Shown: piece by piece, positions 23,323 through 33,611 of the stretch
How positions within the stretch are numbered: the first letter of the stretch is position 1
How the letters are laid out: every line of letters starts with the position of its first letter
Made by a program: the position numbers and the translations under genes
Notes under the pieces: generated by a model
The model's input: only the letters and a program-made list of their open reading frames with translations
Databases searched by the model: none
Told to the model about the DNA's origin: nothing
NCBI GenBank assembly: GCA_014905825.1
Contig: JACGCN010000082.1
Location: 28,228 to 92,227, forward strand
DNA length: 64,000 nt
Origin: Lyophyllum atratum
Taxonomy: Eukaryota > Basidiomycota > Agaricomycetes > Agaricales > Lyophyllaceae
Direction of reading: 5' to 3'

Positions 23323-25437
23323 ATGGACCCATCCATCGACGAGCGACTGTCTTCCGTCGAAGAGAGATTCCTACTTGCCTCCAGTCAAGGAGTTCCAGCC
23401 CTTGCCATCTTCCACGATCAGTGGTTTGCCCTCCTCCAGGATATTGAGGATGGCGTGCGCATGGCCAGCATCAAAGACGAAACGCTTCTTTTGGCCAATA
23501 CCGTATCCTCGCGGGTTGCGGTCTTAACAAGCTGTCTCATCGATTTCAAAGCTAGTTCAGATGCCATACAAAACGACTTGGAAGAGGTCTTCGCTCAAAT
23601 CGGCATGGAAGATTCTCCGGACGCTGCTCAAGTCCAGCTACCTTACCGTGTAGATGAAGATCCCACAACCCAGTCAGAGTCATTAAACAGCGCCACCCAC
23701 TCCTCTTGCCCCCCATATATCGAACCTGCCTACCGATGGCTGCTCAAAAATTTACACAACCCATACCCATCGAAAGAGACTCGCATTTCCATAGCCGTGG
23801 AATCCAGCTCTGTCAGCAAGAACTTCGATACCAAAGGTATCGATACTAAGCATGTCGATACCTGGTTTATCGACACGCGAAAACGGATTGGCTGGAACAA
23901 ACTCCGTAAACAGCACTTCTCCAAACGCGCTGACATAGTGGACGCAGCCACACGCTTCTTTGTGCGAGAAGATGAAAAGCGGCCAGTGGACCCGACCGTG
24001 GAGTTAGAATTTGCAGCGCTCCAGAAGCGGGCGAGGGACCTTTACGCGGATCGATTCGTCGAGAGTACGCTCGCGACGAAGTTGGACGTTGCTGTAAAGG
24101 ATCTGACACCCGTGACGAGGGCACAAGCACGCGAAGAGACAGAGCGGTTGCGACTGGAAGCGCGAAAAGGAGAAGAAGATGCCCTGGCGGCGTCATCCTA
24201 TCCGTCACCACAGCGCTCCCCTGGTCGTTCACCAGAGGCGGTTGCGCTGGCGCCTTTAGAAGAAGATGAAGACCTCTCTACCATGCAACCAGAAGCGATT
24301 GCTGGGCGGAAACGTCGCAGTATCTCTCCCAATGGGGACGAAGACAATTCTGCCGATCGACCAGGCAAACGCGCTAGGCAAGTGCCCTCAACGATGCTAC
24401 CTCTATGTTTGCTGATTATCTCAAATAGGCTCGAAGCCACTTCGCTGCCTACTGGTCTCCCGTCACCCACCCCCTCCCCCCATGAGCCCCTCCGAAGAAG
24501 TATATCTCCGACTCTTGCGCTGGACTTAACTCCGCTCCCTACTATTAGTAGGAAACGACGCCTTTCTGACGCCGATGTCCAAGGTGCTCCTAAACGACCT
24601 CGTAACTTCCCTTGTGGACCCCGATTGCAGGCGGTCTCAGCCCCTCTGCTGATGTCTAATGTACATATCGGGGCATCGAGCATGGACCACTGGTTCAACG
24701 CACATTTTGGGATTCCCAATCCCGTAGTCATTGATGAGCTTGACACCTCTGAGCCTCTAGATGTTCAGGTCTTCAACTACCCCATTGTGGAAGTGGAAAC
24801 CCCTTCCACACCATACGGATCGTTGGCTGGAGGACCTTGCGATCTGGACAACGCCATTCCTCCTCTAGTGGCTGATGAGTTTTCTTTCGCCGCAGAATCA
24901 TTGGAGATATCGACAAACACCTATGACATTAATGAATTGTTCCTGGACGATGAGGAGCCCGAGACAGTGTTTTCGGGGCAAAGTACGTCAAATCGGCCGG
25001 GATATATACGTTCCACCATTGACAACATTATTATCCTAGATCTCGTGAACCAGCCACAAAACTTTTCGCAACCACCCGTTTTGGATTTCTCCACAATCAC
25101 AAATTTTCCAACTGTCCCTTTTGTGGACTCATATGATACCCACTTCAGCGGTGATGCGCCCCATTCGCTGTCTATGAACCCCATATTGGATATAGACTGG
25201 AACTTCCCACCATTCATGCAAGCCGACGACCTCTTCGGTTCCCTCAACAATTCGAAAGCCTTTGGGCAGGACGTCTTAGCCCAAGACCCATCTCTGATGG
25301 TAGGAATGAGTGGACTTCTTGCCGACCCCACACTCACTCAGGAATCCCAGGCAGAGGACAAGGCCGACATGGAACGAAGGCTTGCGGCAATGAGAGAGGA
25401 GATGCGCCAGCTGGAGCAGAAAATTGCTGTGTCATAG
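23323..25437 (+). CDS. HD1: HD1 homeodomain mating-type protein, module 1
   Basis: HD1-class (TALE-like) A-mating-type factor. The first in-frame ATG is 23323 (MDPSIDERLSSVEERFLLAS). The N-terminal ~130 residues are the specificity/dimerisation region. The homeodomain spans about residues 140-215: YRWLLKNLHNPYPS, an extended loop, then WFIDTRKRIGW, and ends ADIVDAATRFFVREDEKRPV. Two basic NLS clusters follow (GRKRRS with RPGKRAR, and SRKRRLSDADVQGAPKRPRN), then an acidic/Pro-rich activation-type region and a short C-terminal coiled coil (MERRLAAMREEMRQLEQKI). Splicing of a GC-AG intron (24378-24428) and a GT-AG intron (24983-25039), placed by alignment to HD1-2, gives 668 residues; both are multiples of three and stop-free, so the unspliced frame (704 residues) is also open. 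Confidence 0.9.
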   Translation: MDPSIDERLSSVEERFLLASSQGVPALAIFHDQWFALLQDIEDGVRMASIKDETLLLANTVSSRVAVLTSCLIDFKASSDAIQNDLEEVFAQIGMEDSPDAAQVQLPYRVDEDPTTQSESLNSATHSSCPPYIEPAYRWLLKNLHNPYPSKETRISIAVESSSVSKNFDTKGIDTKHVDTWFIDTRKRIGWNKLRKQHFSKRADIVDAATRFFVREDEKRPVDPTVELEFAALQKRARDLYADRFVESTLATKLDVAVKDLTPVTRAQAREETERLRLEARKGEEDALAASSYPSPQRSPGRSPEAVALAPLEEDEDLSTMQPEAIAGRKRRSISPNGDEDNSADRPGKRARQVPSTMLPLCLLIISNRLEATSLPTGLPSPTPSPHEPLRRSISPTLALDLTPLPTISRKRRLSDADVQGAPKRPRNFPCGPRLQAVSAPLLMSNVHIGASSMDHWFNAHFGIPNPVVIDELDTSEPLDVQVFNYPIVEVETPSTPYGSLAGGPCDLDNAIPPLVADEFSFAAESLEISTNTYDINELFLDDEEPETVFSGQSTSNRPGYIRSTIDNIIILDLVNQPQNFSQPPVLDFSTITNFPTVPFVDSYDTHFSGDAPHSLSMNPILDIDWNFPPFMQADDLFGSLNNSKAFGQDVLAQDPSLMVGMSGLLADPTLTQESQAEDKADMERRLAAMREEMRQLEQKIAVS

Positions 25438-26211
25438 TAAGCTCGTCTTGACGATTCTTGCCCTTATCGGCGAACTGAGAGGTCTTTTGCAGATCCTGAA
25501 TTGAACCCTTTCCACATGATTCCTAGCCTCATCGCCATCATTTCAAACACATCCATTGTATCAAATAGTTCACTCGACATCTCTTTTTCGCATATCATTA
25601 TAGGTTAACTTGCATTGATACCCTTGCTATCATAACTATCACTTTACGCACTGCTTTGAAGGTCGCTATAATCCCATGTATATGTTACTATTAGCCTTGA
25701 ACATGATGTATCTCCGACTCATCTGTCGTTGACGCCCGCGTTGTCCGGTGCAATCACGTCGATGTCGCTACTTTCGATATCTTGTGGTAGGTCTTGCGGA
25801 GGCTGTCATGACGTGTTATCAAGTACAACAAGACCGGCTCAGACTGGTGTCTCTTGAGGACTCTGAGCAAAGTAGCCGACAGATTCAATCAGAAAGTCGA
25901 GTCATCGACAAGAGAAAAGTTATTATTTCCATAGAATTTAGGACCTGAGTATTACCAGTACAGTGTGTCTATCGATACATTTGTCGTAACAGCGATGATA
26001 TATATGATCATCAAAAGCGATATCAATATGGTAGCAAGAGGATGCAGACTTGGATAACGATAAGCAAAGCGACGCGAAAATAAAGATAGCGAGCAGAGAA
26101 AAAAGATAGCAGCGTGAGGCATGTCAAGATGCACTATCATAGACATAACAGACCATAGGTTATCTACTCCTTGTAGTAGGCGCATGATGGCGAGGCATAG
26201 GATGGCGTGCT
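25438..26211. other. Spacer between convergent HD1-1 and HD2-2
   Basis: 774 bp between the two stop codons that separate the HD modules. It holds the 3' regions of both genes. Its right half resembles the flank downstream of HD2-1: AGCGATGATATATATG, AAATAAAGATAGCGAG, the identical 26-nt element, and CCATAGGT. I see no open frame of note; a small plus-strand frame at 25748-25948 has no family features. AT-rich, as expected of an untranslated region. Confidence 0.65.
26120..26145. repeat. 26-nt element past the HD2-2 stop, copy 2
   Basis: Identical to 21199-21224 over 26 nt and in the same orientation relative to the HD2 gene, 67 bp past the stop codon. Both copies are followed on the coding side by CCATAGGT. 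Confidence 0.8.
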
Positions 26212-28107
26212 TCAAGACCCCAAATGCCCAACAGCTGGGACCTCGAAGCCAAATGTAAATGGTTGCTTCGGTGGAGCGACCATTGAGGATTTCAATGGTA
26301 TTCCTTCTCTGGGAGAAAGAGATTCTAGGCGATCAGCGAACAGGCCCCACGAGCGTTCGAAGTCAATGCCTGAAGGGGAGGCAGATGAGCCAACATCATC
26401 TGGCAACGTGGCGTATGACTGCTCAGGTGTTGCGGGGGCACTTGACGATGTCGACGAGCTACTCGAGGATGAGGAAGGTCTTCGTTCCGAAGACGGGTAT
26501 GTGCCGGACAACGATGAGCGAGAGGCGGAGGATGATGATCGCGACAGTGCTGAAGAAGCTTCTGAAACGGCAGGGCTTCCGCGATAGTGAGCGACGCTTG
26601 CGTGCTTTGGAGTGCGTTTGGGAAGGCGAGCTACCTTTCGACGGGTAGGAGTGTCCTTAGAGTGGTCAGGGAGGATGAGTGTGCTGGGTTGAGAGAATGG
26701 ACTAGGTGATCGGAATGGATGAAGGCGGGAAGATGAGGCGGGGACGGTGGTGAGGGTGGATAGATATCTTGAGGGGGGTACGAATGGCAACGGCACAAAG
26801 GCAGGATGAGGAGCGGGGGGTAGAACGGTGGCTCTACCAGCACACCAAGACGCGGCTAGCTTCGAGCGCTGCTTCATGGATACAGGTACTCTTAAATGAA
26901 GTTTCGTTTCGAAATCCCCGATTAACTCATCAAAGTCGATCGGAGTTTTGGGAATGCAAGGTGGGGTGGCAGGCTTGCGGTACCAGAGGGGCTCGGGGAA
27001 GTTGTGTGTTCTGGTTTTCGTCGGGAAAGGATCATAGTCACAACGAGGAGGATACACCGTTGGGAAGGCATGAAATGGTCTAGGGGGGTTGAAGGCATCG
27101 GCAGCAGTTGGGTCCCAGGAAGGTGTTGACGTTGTCGGCTGTGCAAAATGTAAGAATAACAGCAACGAAAAGTAGATGGCTACATACCATGTTTTCATCA
27201 TTGGAGGAGTCTTCCTTGGGAGGTACCGTTTTCTTCGCAGCTTGCCTCTGATCCTCAGGTATGGTGAAGAAGGGCATTTTGCGCTCCAAAGATTTCAAAG
27301 AGATTTCGAAAGGGAGTTGGCGTAGAGTCAATTTGCGGAGAGGCTTTCCGTCTTTCCTTGCGCGATTGCGGTGGTTTTGGAACTAAGCACAATACCATAA
27401 CCATCAAAACGCGAAGACTTCAGGAACATATTTAAGTTGAAGACATACCCAAACTTCAATCTGCCGAGGCGTCATCATGGATTTCCTTGCAAGAACAGTC
27501 CTGTCGATTGCAGAAGGGTAGGCGTTATATTCAAAATATTTCTCTAAAAAAGGCGTATATTCCTGATTACAGATTAAATTAAAAGATGTCTTTCAGAGGA
27601 GGATACACGTACATGGTTAAAGACGGGTTTCATCTCTTTCGTGGGTTCCTCTTCGGTTGATTTCGCCGTTGCAACTGCGCGTTGGGCCAGAGAGAATACA
27701 GCATCACGGGCACGGGAAATGTTGTCTTCCGCCCATGCATGGGTTTGCTGTGTGAGAGCAGTACTCCATTCTTTTGTTGTCATCTGCGCCTCTGTATGTC
27801 TGACGCTGCCTTTAATCGATGCCTTTTGAAGCGCATTCCTGAGTGAGGATTGGGAAGCATCGTGAAGTTCGCGCGTCGTTTTAACATAAGCATCAGACAC
27901 TTGTCGCGCGATCGCAGGTGGTAAGCCAATGTCCACAAGCTGAGAAGTTATACTCGAGGCGTTTGGCATCCGGGGCGGTGGAGTAGCATTGGACGTGGAG
28001 CAAGAGTCAGAGCTATGGGGAGTATCGAGAGGTGAACAGCGCGACGGCGCTCTGAGTTGAGCGGCACCTGCGAGTATACTGCGAACGGAATCTTTCGAAC
28101 GATGCAT
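26212..28107 (-). CDS. HD2: HD2 homeodomain mating-type protein, module 2
   Basis: Paralogue of HD2-1. I choose the ATG at 28107 (MHRSKDSVRSILAG), because it lines up with the MHHLKGS start of HD2-1; an in-frame ATG at 28137 would add ten residues. The N-terminal specificity region contains SQLVDIGLPPAIARQVSDAY. The homeodomain is split as in HD2-1: EYTPFLEKYFEYNAYPSA, LARKSMMTPRQIEVW, then FQNHRNRARKDGKPLRKL (WFQNHR recognition helix). The C-terminus carries RRKVARLPKRTPK, a Ser-rich run and a tail similar to HD2-1 (VPASSSRLHPFRSPSP). Introns match HD2-1 in position, with donors after FNH, after EVW and after the acidic DENM segment. Divergent from HD1-2. Confidence 0.9.
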
Positions 28108-28340
28108 GTGTGGGGTATGAGGGAATCCAAGTTCCATTGGTCGTCTCACTGTCAGGAGTGGTCATTCTGGGATTGCCAAAACGGGTGAACAATGGGATGA
28201 TGGCGTGACTAGGACATGTGTGACAACGTGTCGACAAGTGTCACTAAGAATAAAGGTCATCAACCCATTGTCCCACCCACACCGCCAAACAGACTTGAAT
28301 CAAAGAGTGCTCGCAGGCCTACGGTTCATGCCCTCGCACC
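28108..28340. promoter_or_regulatory. Divergent HD2-2/HD1-2 promoter with inverted ACAATGGG sites
   Basis: 233 bp shared by the divergent pair. ACAATGGGA stands at 28189-28197 on the plus strand, one base from the basidiomycete pheromone-response consensus ACAAAGGGA. CCCATTGT at 28264-28271 is the same ACAATGGG on the other strand, so the two sites face each other about 70 bp apart. The GG-GAACAATG context recurs in the module 1 promoter. Binding by a Prf1-like HMG factor is inferred. Confidence 0.55.
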
Positions 28341-30430
28341 ATGGACAACGACATCGATACCCAATTCCTCCATCGAATATCCTCTATCGAGAAGGAGTTG
28401 TTGGAGCTCAACCGCTCATCTCTTGACTGTTTCAGTAGTCGATGGACTACTCTCGTCGACGACCTCAAGGTCGCTATCGGCGTTGAGTCTCTCAGCACTT
28501 CCACCATAACAATCGCATACGCTTTAGCAGGCAGAGTGTCCAAGGCGTTCCAAACGTTTATGGATTTGGAGGCTTTGGCCGAAAAGCTCATGGAATCTCT
28601 TCTCGACGATACTTGCACCATTGACACTCCTGCAACTCCCACTGAACCTTCTGCGACCTCCGATACCACAGTTTCCAAATACATCAAATCGTGCTACACC
28701 TGGCTTCTGGACAATCTTCATAATCCCTATCCATCGACACGTATCCGAGATAGCATTGCCCAAAAATCGGCTGCTGGTCGCAAGGTCACAGACGTTCGTA
28801 AAGACGTCGATAACTGGTTTATCGATGCTCGGAAACGTATCGGATGGAATGCGCTTCGTAGATCGTCTTTCGCCAACAAGCGCGTCGAGATCGTTGATGC
28901 CGCCACGCGGTTCTTCGTCGAGGAGGACCCGAAACGCCCAGTAGACCCTGCTATTGAATATGAGCTCATGGCCATTAAAAAGAGCGCGAAGGACCTTTAC
29001 GTGGACAAGTTCTTCGAAAGCGATTTGGCTGCCAAATTGGATATGGCAGTTAAGACTTTGACGCCTCAGACAAAGGCCGAGGCCAAGGCGGAACAACTAC
29101 GGCAGTGGCACCTGCAGAAGGACGCAGAGTCATCATATCCATCGCCCGACCGATCTCCAGAACCTACGCGGCTTTCGCCCGTTCCTTATAACGATGAGGG
29201 CGATACCCATGTTCCTCAGTCCATCTCGATCACCAGCAGGAAGCGTCGAAGCCCATCGGCTGATCCTGACAGCCACCAACCCTCTGTCGACAGACCCGCA
29301 AAGCGATCGAGGTATGTTTGTATTCATCTAACCAGTGATTATTTCTAATCTCTTACCGATACAGACTCGATACTCCATCTTCATCTCCCAAAACCCTTTC
29401 ATTTCCCATCGGCCTACCATCTCCCACTTATTCAGTGGATGAAGCGTTACAACCCCTCGAAGCTCCTAATCCCGCCCCTGTATCGGCATCGCTCGCCGTC
29501 CCCGCTAGGTCTAACCGCAAGCGTCGTTTATCTGAATCTGATGGCCAAGGGGCACCCAAACGTCCACGCAATATGCCCGTCGGTCCTCGTCTTCACGCAG
29601 TTTCCGATCCTTTACCGCTATCGAGCGCCTTGTTCGACGCCTCAGCATTCGACGGCTGGTTCCAACAACATTTCGACCTACAAGCCCCTCCCAAAGTGGG
29701 CGAAATTAGTCCTTCCGGCTTTGATGTCGAATTGGGCAACTTTTCAGACTTCGAATGCGAGGCGCAGGCTGAGTCCGCTGGTTGTACGTTTCCACGTCAT
29801 ATCTCACTCTACAAAACTTACAATTCGTCACTAGGTTCATCTCCAATCACTCCACAAACGTGCGAGCTAGTAACTGTGGAAGCGAAATTGACCGAACTGC
29901 AGGTGCCCAACCTGGAGTTGCTGGACGAGTTCAGTTTCGACCTGCAGTCTTTTATAGCCAGTGATTCGGCGACTGGCTACCCAGAACAAGGTGCGAACTT
30001 TTTTGTTCTTTTGGCATACTTATATTCTGACAACAACGTATCTGCACTTCCGTCCGTAGCACAAGATTTTTCTTTCTCTCAGATGCCGTCTCTGGGGCTC
30101 GATCTCTTGAACAACTTCGGAGATTCATTCCACATTCCGCCGCAGTCAGCTTCCGCTGTTGACCCTTCCATGACGTCCACTTTCGATTTTCAACTGGAAT
30201 TCTCTGATTTCCTCAATATGGGCCCCCAAGATCACGCGTCTTGTGCCGACGTCCCCCACAGTGTTCCAGCGTTCTTCTCGTCTGATGTTGAGAAACGTCC
30301 AGAGTTCTTGGTGCATGATCCCGATTACCTCCGCTTGCAGGCTCAGGCGGCGAGGGCGGAGAAGGAGATGAAGCTCAAGAAGATGAAGGAAGAAGCTCTG
30401 AGGTTAGAGATGGAACTCGCTGCGTCGTAA
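28341..30430 (+). CDS. HD1: HD1 homeodomain mating-type protein, module 2
   Basis: Paralogue of HD1-1, starting MDNDIDTQFLHRISSIEKEL at 28341. The homeodomain reads YTWLLDNLHNPYPS, KDVDNWFIDARKRIGWNALR, then EIVDAATRFFVEEDPKRPVD. NLS clusters are SRKRRSPS, RPAKRSR and NRKRRLSESDGQGAPKRPRN, the last nearly identical to HD1-1. The C-terminus ends in a charged coiled coil (AEKEMKLKKMKEEALRLEME). Intron 1 (29312-29364) is certain: unspliced, the frame stops. Two further candidates, 29784-29834 (51 nt) and 29991-30059 (69 nt), have good GT-AG ends but are multiples of three and stop-free; spliced fully the protein has 638 residues. MIP converges on it 318 bp downstream. Confidence 0.9.
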
Positions 30431-30748
30431 GCTCCCTCTCCCTTTCAAGGCGCCCATGATCTGACAGCGATGCCTCACAGGCCATAATTTTTCAATGATT
30501 TCGTGTCAGAAGTGTATTTTATCGCTTGCTCTACTGTATCCATAGTCACATCATGACCATCTTCCCCTCATACCATCCATACCATTGCATTATCTTTATA
30601 CCTTCATTATTCTATGACCTATGCTTTACATATGCTATCAATAGTCGCAATGCTTTACTTGCTGTCCATCCACAATTTAAATGTATCATCCTATACTTAA
30701 TCGTCTATGTTCCACTCCTTGAAGATGGCGAATGCAATTTATAATTTA
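30431..30748. other. Convergent 3' flank between HD1-2 and MIP
   Basis: 318 bp of AT-rich sequence between two convergent stop codons. No gene, repeat or conserved element is seen. It corresponds to the classical MIP/HD junction that marks one border of the A locus in mushrooms. Confidence 0.6.
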
Positions 30749-33227
30749 TCAATGCCTGCCGGCAAGTCCAACTTCATCCTCGATCTTCCATCTCCCAACC
30801 TCCCGCATCGCCTCCGCGTCCCCATTCTCCAACTCGGGCGCAGCGAGCAACGTACCGACCATCTTCCAGGGATCCTTCCCACCTCCATATCGCAGCACTT
30901 CGCGCTTGTACTTCTCGCCCGTTTCCCGGTTGAGCGGGTCGTCGGAGAAGACATTTTGCCATACCCGTGAGGCGATCGCGCGGTCAAACAGGTACGAGTA
31001 ATACGTCGCCCCATATCCGAAAAGGTGCCCAAATTGCGTCTGGAACGACGTACCAGGTACGTGTGGGATCAGCCCGCGCGCGTTATGCAGGTTCGCCAGC
31101 TCGGCCGTGGAGTTGAAGTGCTGCTCATGCACGATGGGGGAGTGGTAGATCTGGTCCACGGCAGCCAGGAGGATCTGAGAGTAGGTATCGATGGAGTGGC
31201 AAGGATCGGCGTGGTGGTTTCCTATCTGGCGGACGGCGGTGGTTCCTTCCATGTCGAATAGTGATAGGACGGTCAGTGAGTTCAGGAAGTGTTCCATTAG
31301 TATTGACGGCAGCTCCACGAAGTCGGTGGCACAGCGGGTGCCTGATACATTTTGGTATTCTGTACGCCCGATCATAGCTTCAGACGGGAATGTCAATTTA
31401 GGCAATTTTGGGGGGGTAAAACAACTTACAATGCATCGCATGACCCATTTCGTGGAACAAAGTCAAGACCTCATGCCATTCTAGAACAGTAGGACCCCGC
31501 GCAATCGACGGCGGGGTGAATTCACAAAGCAGAACCACCAGCGGAAGCTGATATACGCCGTCCTGACCAGGAAGTCGGTGCCGCTTGACAGCTTCAAAAT
31601 TCTGCAACTCTAGCAAGCGCAGCTCCTGTCCCTCCGCGACACCGTCTCCTGCCTCATCATCATCGTCCGTCCTCCGTGAGCAACGGACCGTATAATGTGC
31701 GGCGCCACCTGGTTTCCCCCTCCGGGCAAAGAGATCGGCGTATATCCACCCAATGACGCCTTTGTCTTCGTCCACAACTTCTAATTTGTGGACATTGGGA
31801 TGCCACACCTCTCCCGAGGTTGCATCAGCGGGCCGTAGTGATATACCGTACAAGTGTTGGAATAATCGAGAGAGCCCCATAAATACCGTGCCAAGGGTGA
31901 GAGGTGGGAGAGGTATTGGTGGTGCAGGGGGCTCGGGTGGACAATAAAAGTCACGATCCCAGGCTTGGATAGTGGGTAGTGTAGGGGTTCCATGATGTGC
32001 TTGTTTTCGGGTACTTAGTGTATGTAATGCCTTTTGGGCAAATGGTCGGGTATGGTCCATTAATGCGTCGAGGAAATAAAGTACGTTCCCTGCAGATCGT
32101 TATTGACGCCGTAATGATTGAAGAAAAGAGGAGACGAACCTGGGGATTTTGCCATCTTGTCATCTAGCGTCATGGCCGCATAACTCTCTCGCCCAACCAG
32201 CCTCGCCAACTCACCCCGAGTCTTTAGTAGCATCTCCAAAATTTTTATTTGTTCCGGAGTACTTGAATTTGCAGCAATATAAACACGCCGTCGCGGTTCC
32301 TCGGAAGGGGCAGAACGCATGATCATCTGTGCTTGCATAGAACCTGGGTAAACAAGGAGGTCACGCTGAGTGAAATGAGCCTGAAGCTGCAATCTAACCC
32401 CCATTCCCTTGTCTTTGAGACCCGAGAGCTCTGAGGGTCTAATAGACGTGGGCGGGCGAGCTGCGTTGGCTTGATTCAAGAATTCTCGACCAAGCACCAA
32501 GATATCTGAAGACAGCGACACAAACTTCTTCCGCTGTTCATTGGGTAGGTCGATGGCGGACTTCTCAAAATCGAGCCAGAATATAAGTGCGGTCTTGTAA
32601 GCCTCAGGGCTTAGCGTCGAAACAATAGAGGGATCTGTCATGACGGCTTTCAGTACCTACATATAAGTATGTGAATGGTGCATTAGCGGAGGTGCAGGGG
32701 TATCGGCATACCTCATAAAGACCAACATGCGTGTTCAGAACGTTCATGAATTCACATAGCGTCTCATACGCATGATTCGCTGCCTCTATCCATGTCCGGT
32801 CGGGATGTGCGTTCCGGACAAGTTCTGAGAGGTCAATGACCCCACATAGCATGTCGCTGAGCCTATCCAAGTTCTTGACGACCTTGAGGAGTTCATCCCT
32901 AGATTCCCGCGCACGTAAGATGCGGTCCGTCAAAAGTTGAGCGCGAACGAGAGTTGCATCGGCTAATGATATTAGAGCTTGCGGATGGGTGAGTGATGGG
33001 TGCCCGAATAATCCAGTTGTAGAGAGTGGGGTGGACTTAAAGCCAGAGCTCGGATGGTCGAAGAGAGAGACAAGAGCGATATCGTCTACGGAGGCAGGGA
33101 TTGTTGGGAATTTGGTTTGGGTGGCAAGTGAGCGAAGCCGTGTCGCTGTCAGACGCCTGCAGCCGCGAAAGTGAAATATTGCCTTGGCTGGGCTGGCGAG
33201 GACGTTGGCCACCCGTCTGGGCAGCAT
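30749..33227 (-). CDS. MIP: Mitochondrial intermediate peptidase
   Basis: M3-family zinc metallopeptidase (yeast Oct1) that trims an octapeptide from imported mitochondrial precursors; the standard flanking marker of the mushroom A locus. Start at 33227 ([20 protein letters not shown]) gives an Arg-rich, acid-free presequence. Family landmarks are [17 protein letters not shown], the [16 protein letters not shown] helix, a middle region with [20 protein letters not shown], and the catalytic helix [12 protein letters not shown] (HExxH, joined across an intron near 31397-31440). Downstream lies [19 protein letters not shown], which supplies the third zinc ligand, and [20 protein letters not shown] near the C-terminus. 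Introns are short and GT-AG. Tail-to-tail with HD1-2. Confidence 0.95.
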
Positions 33228-33611
33228 GAGGAGATGGAAGGAGGGCAAGCTTGTGCTTGAGGCCTGGGCCTGAAGGTTGAAGACGGGAGGTATCAGTACT
33301 ACAGCTGACAGTGTCGAGACCCTAGAGTAACCTGTCTAGATTTTACGTGATCGAATGTAGATCCTTTTGGCGATCGTAGATTTGCGTGCCATCCGATTGG
33401 TCGACGCGTTCCTGTATCCTTCCTCATAGATTCCAGTATTGACAACACGAAGCCAATTATTATGAAAATTTAAATACGGTAAACGTGAGCGAGCGCTCGT
33501 GGACTATCTGATGTGGCTATAGATGTGATGATGCACAGACGAATACGAGAAGGGATATTCCGGCGACTGAGCGTAATAAAAATGTGGACCATGCGTGATA
33601 TGATGCTGAGA
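33228..33611. other. Spacer: MIP promoter and 3' flank of the WHIM-protein gene
   Basis: 384 bp. The part near 33228 should hold the MIP promoter. I see no TATA box, gene or repeat. The stop of the WHIM-domain gene lies at its far end. Confidence 0.55.
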
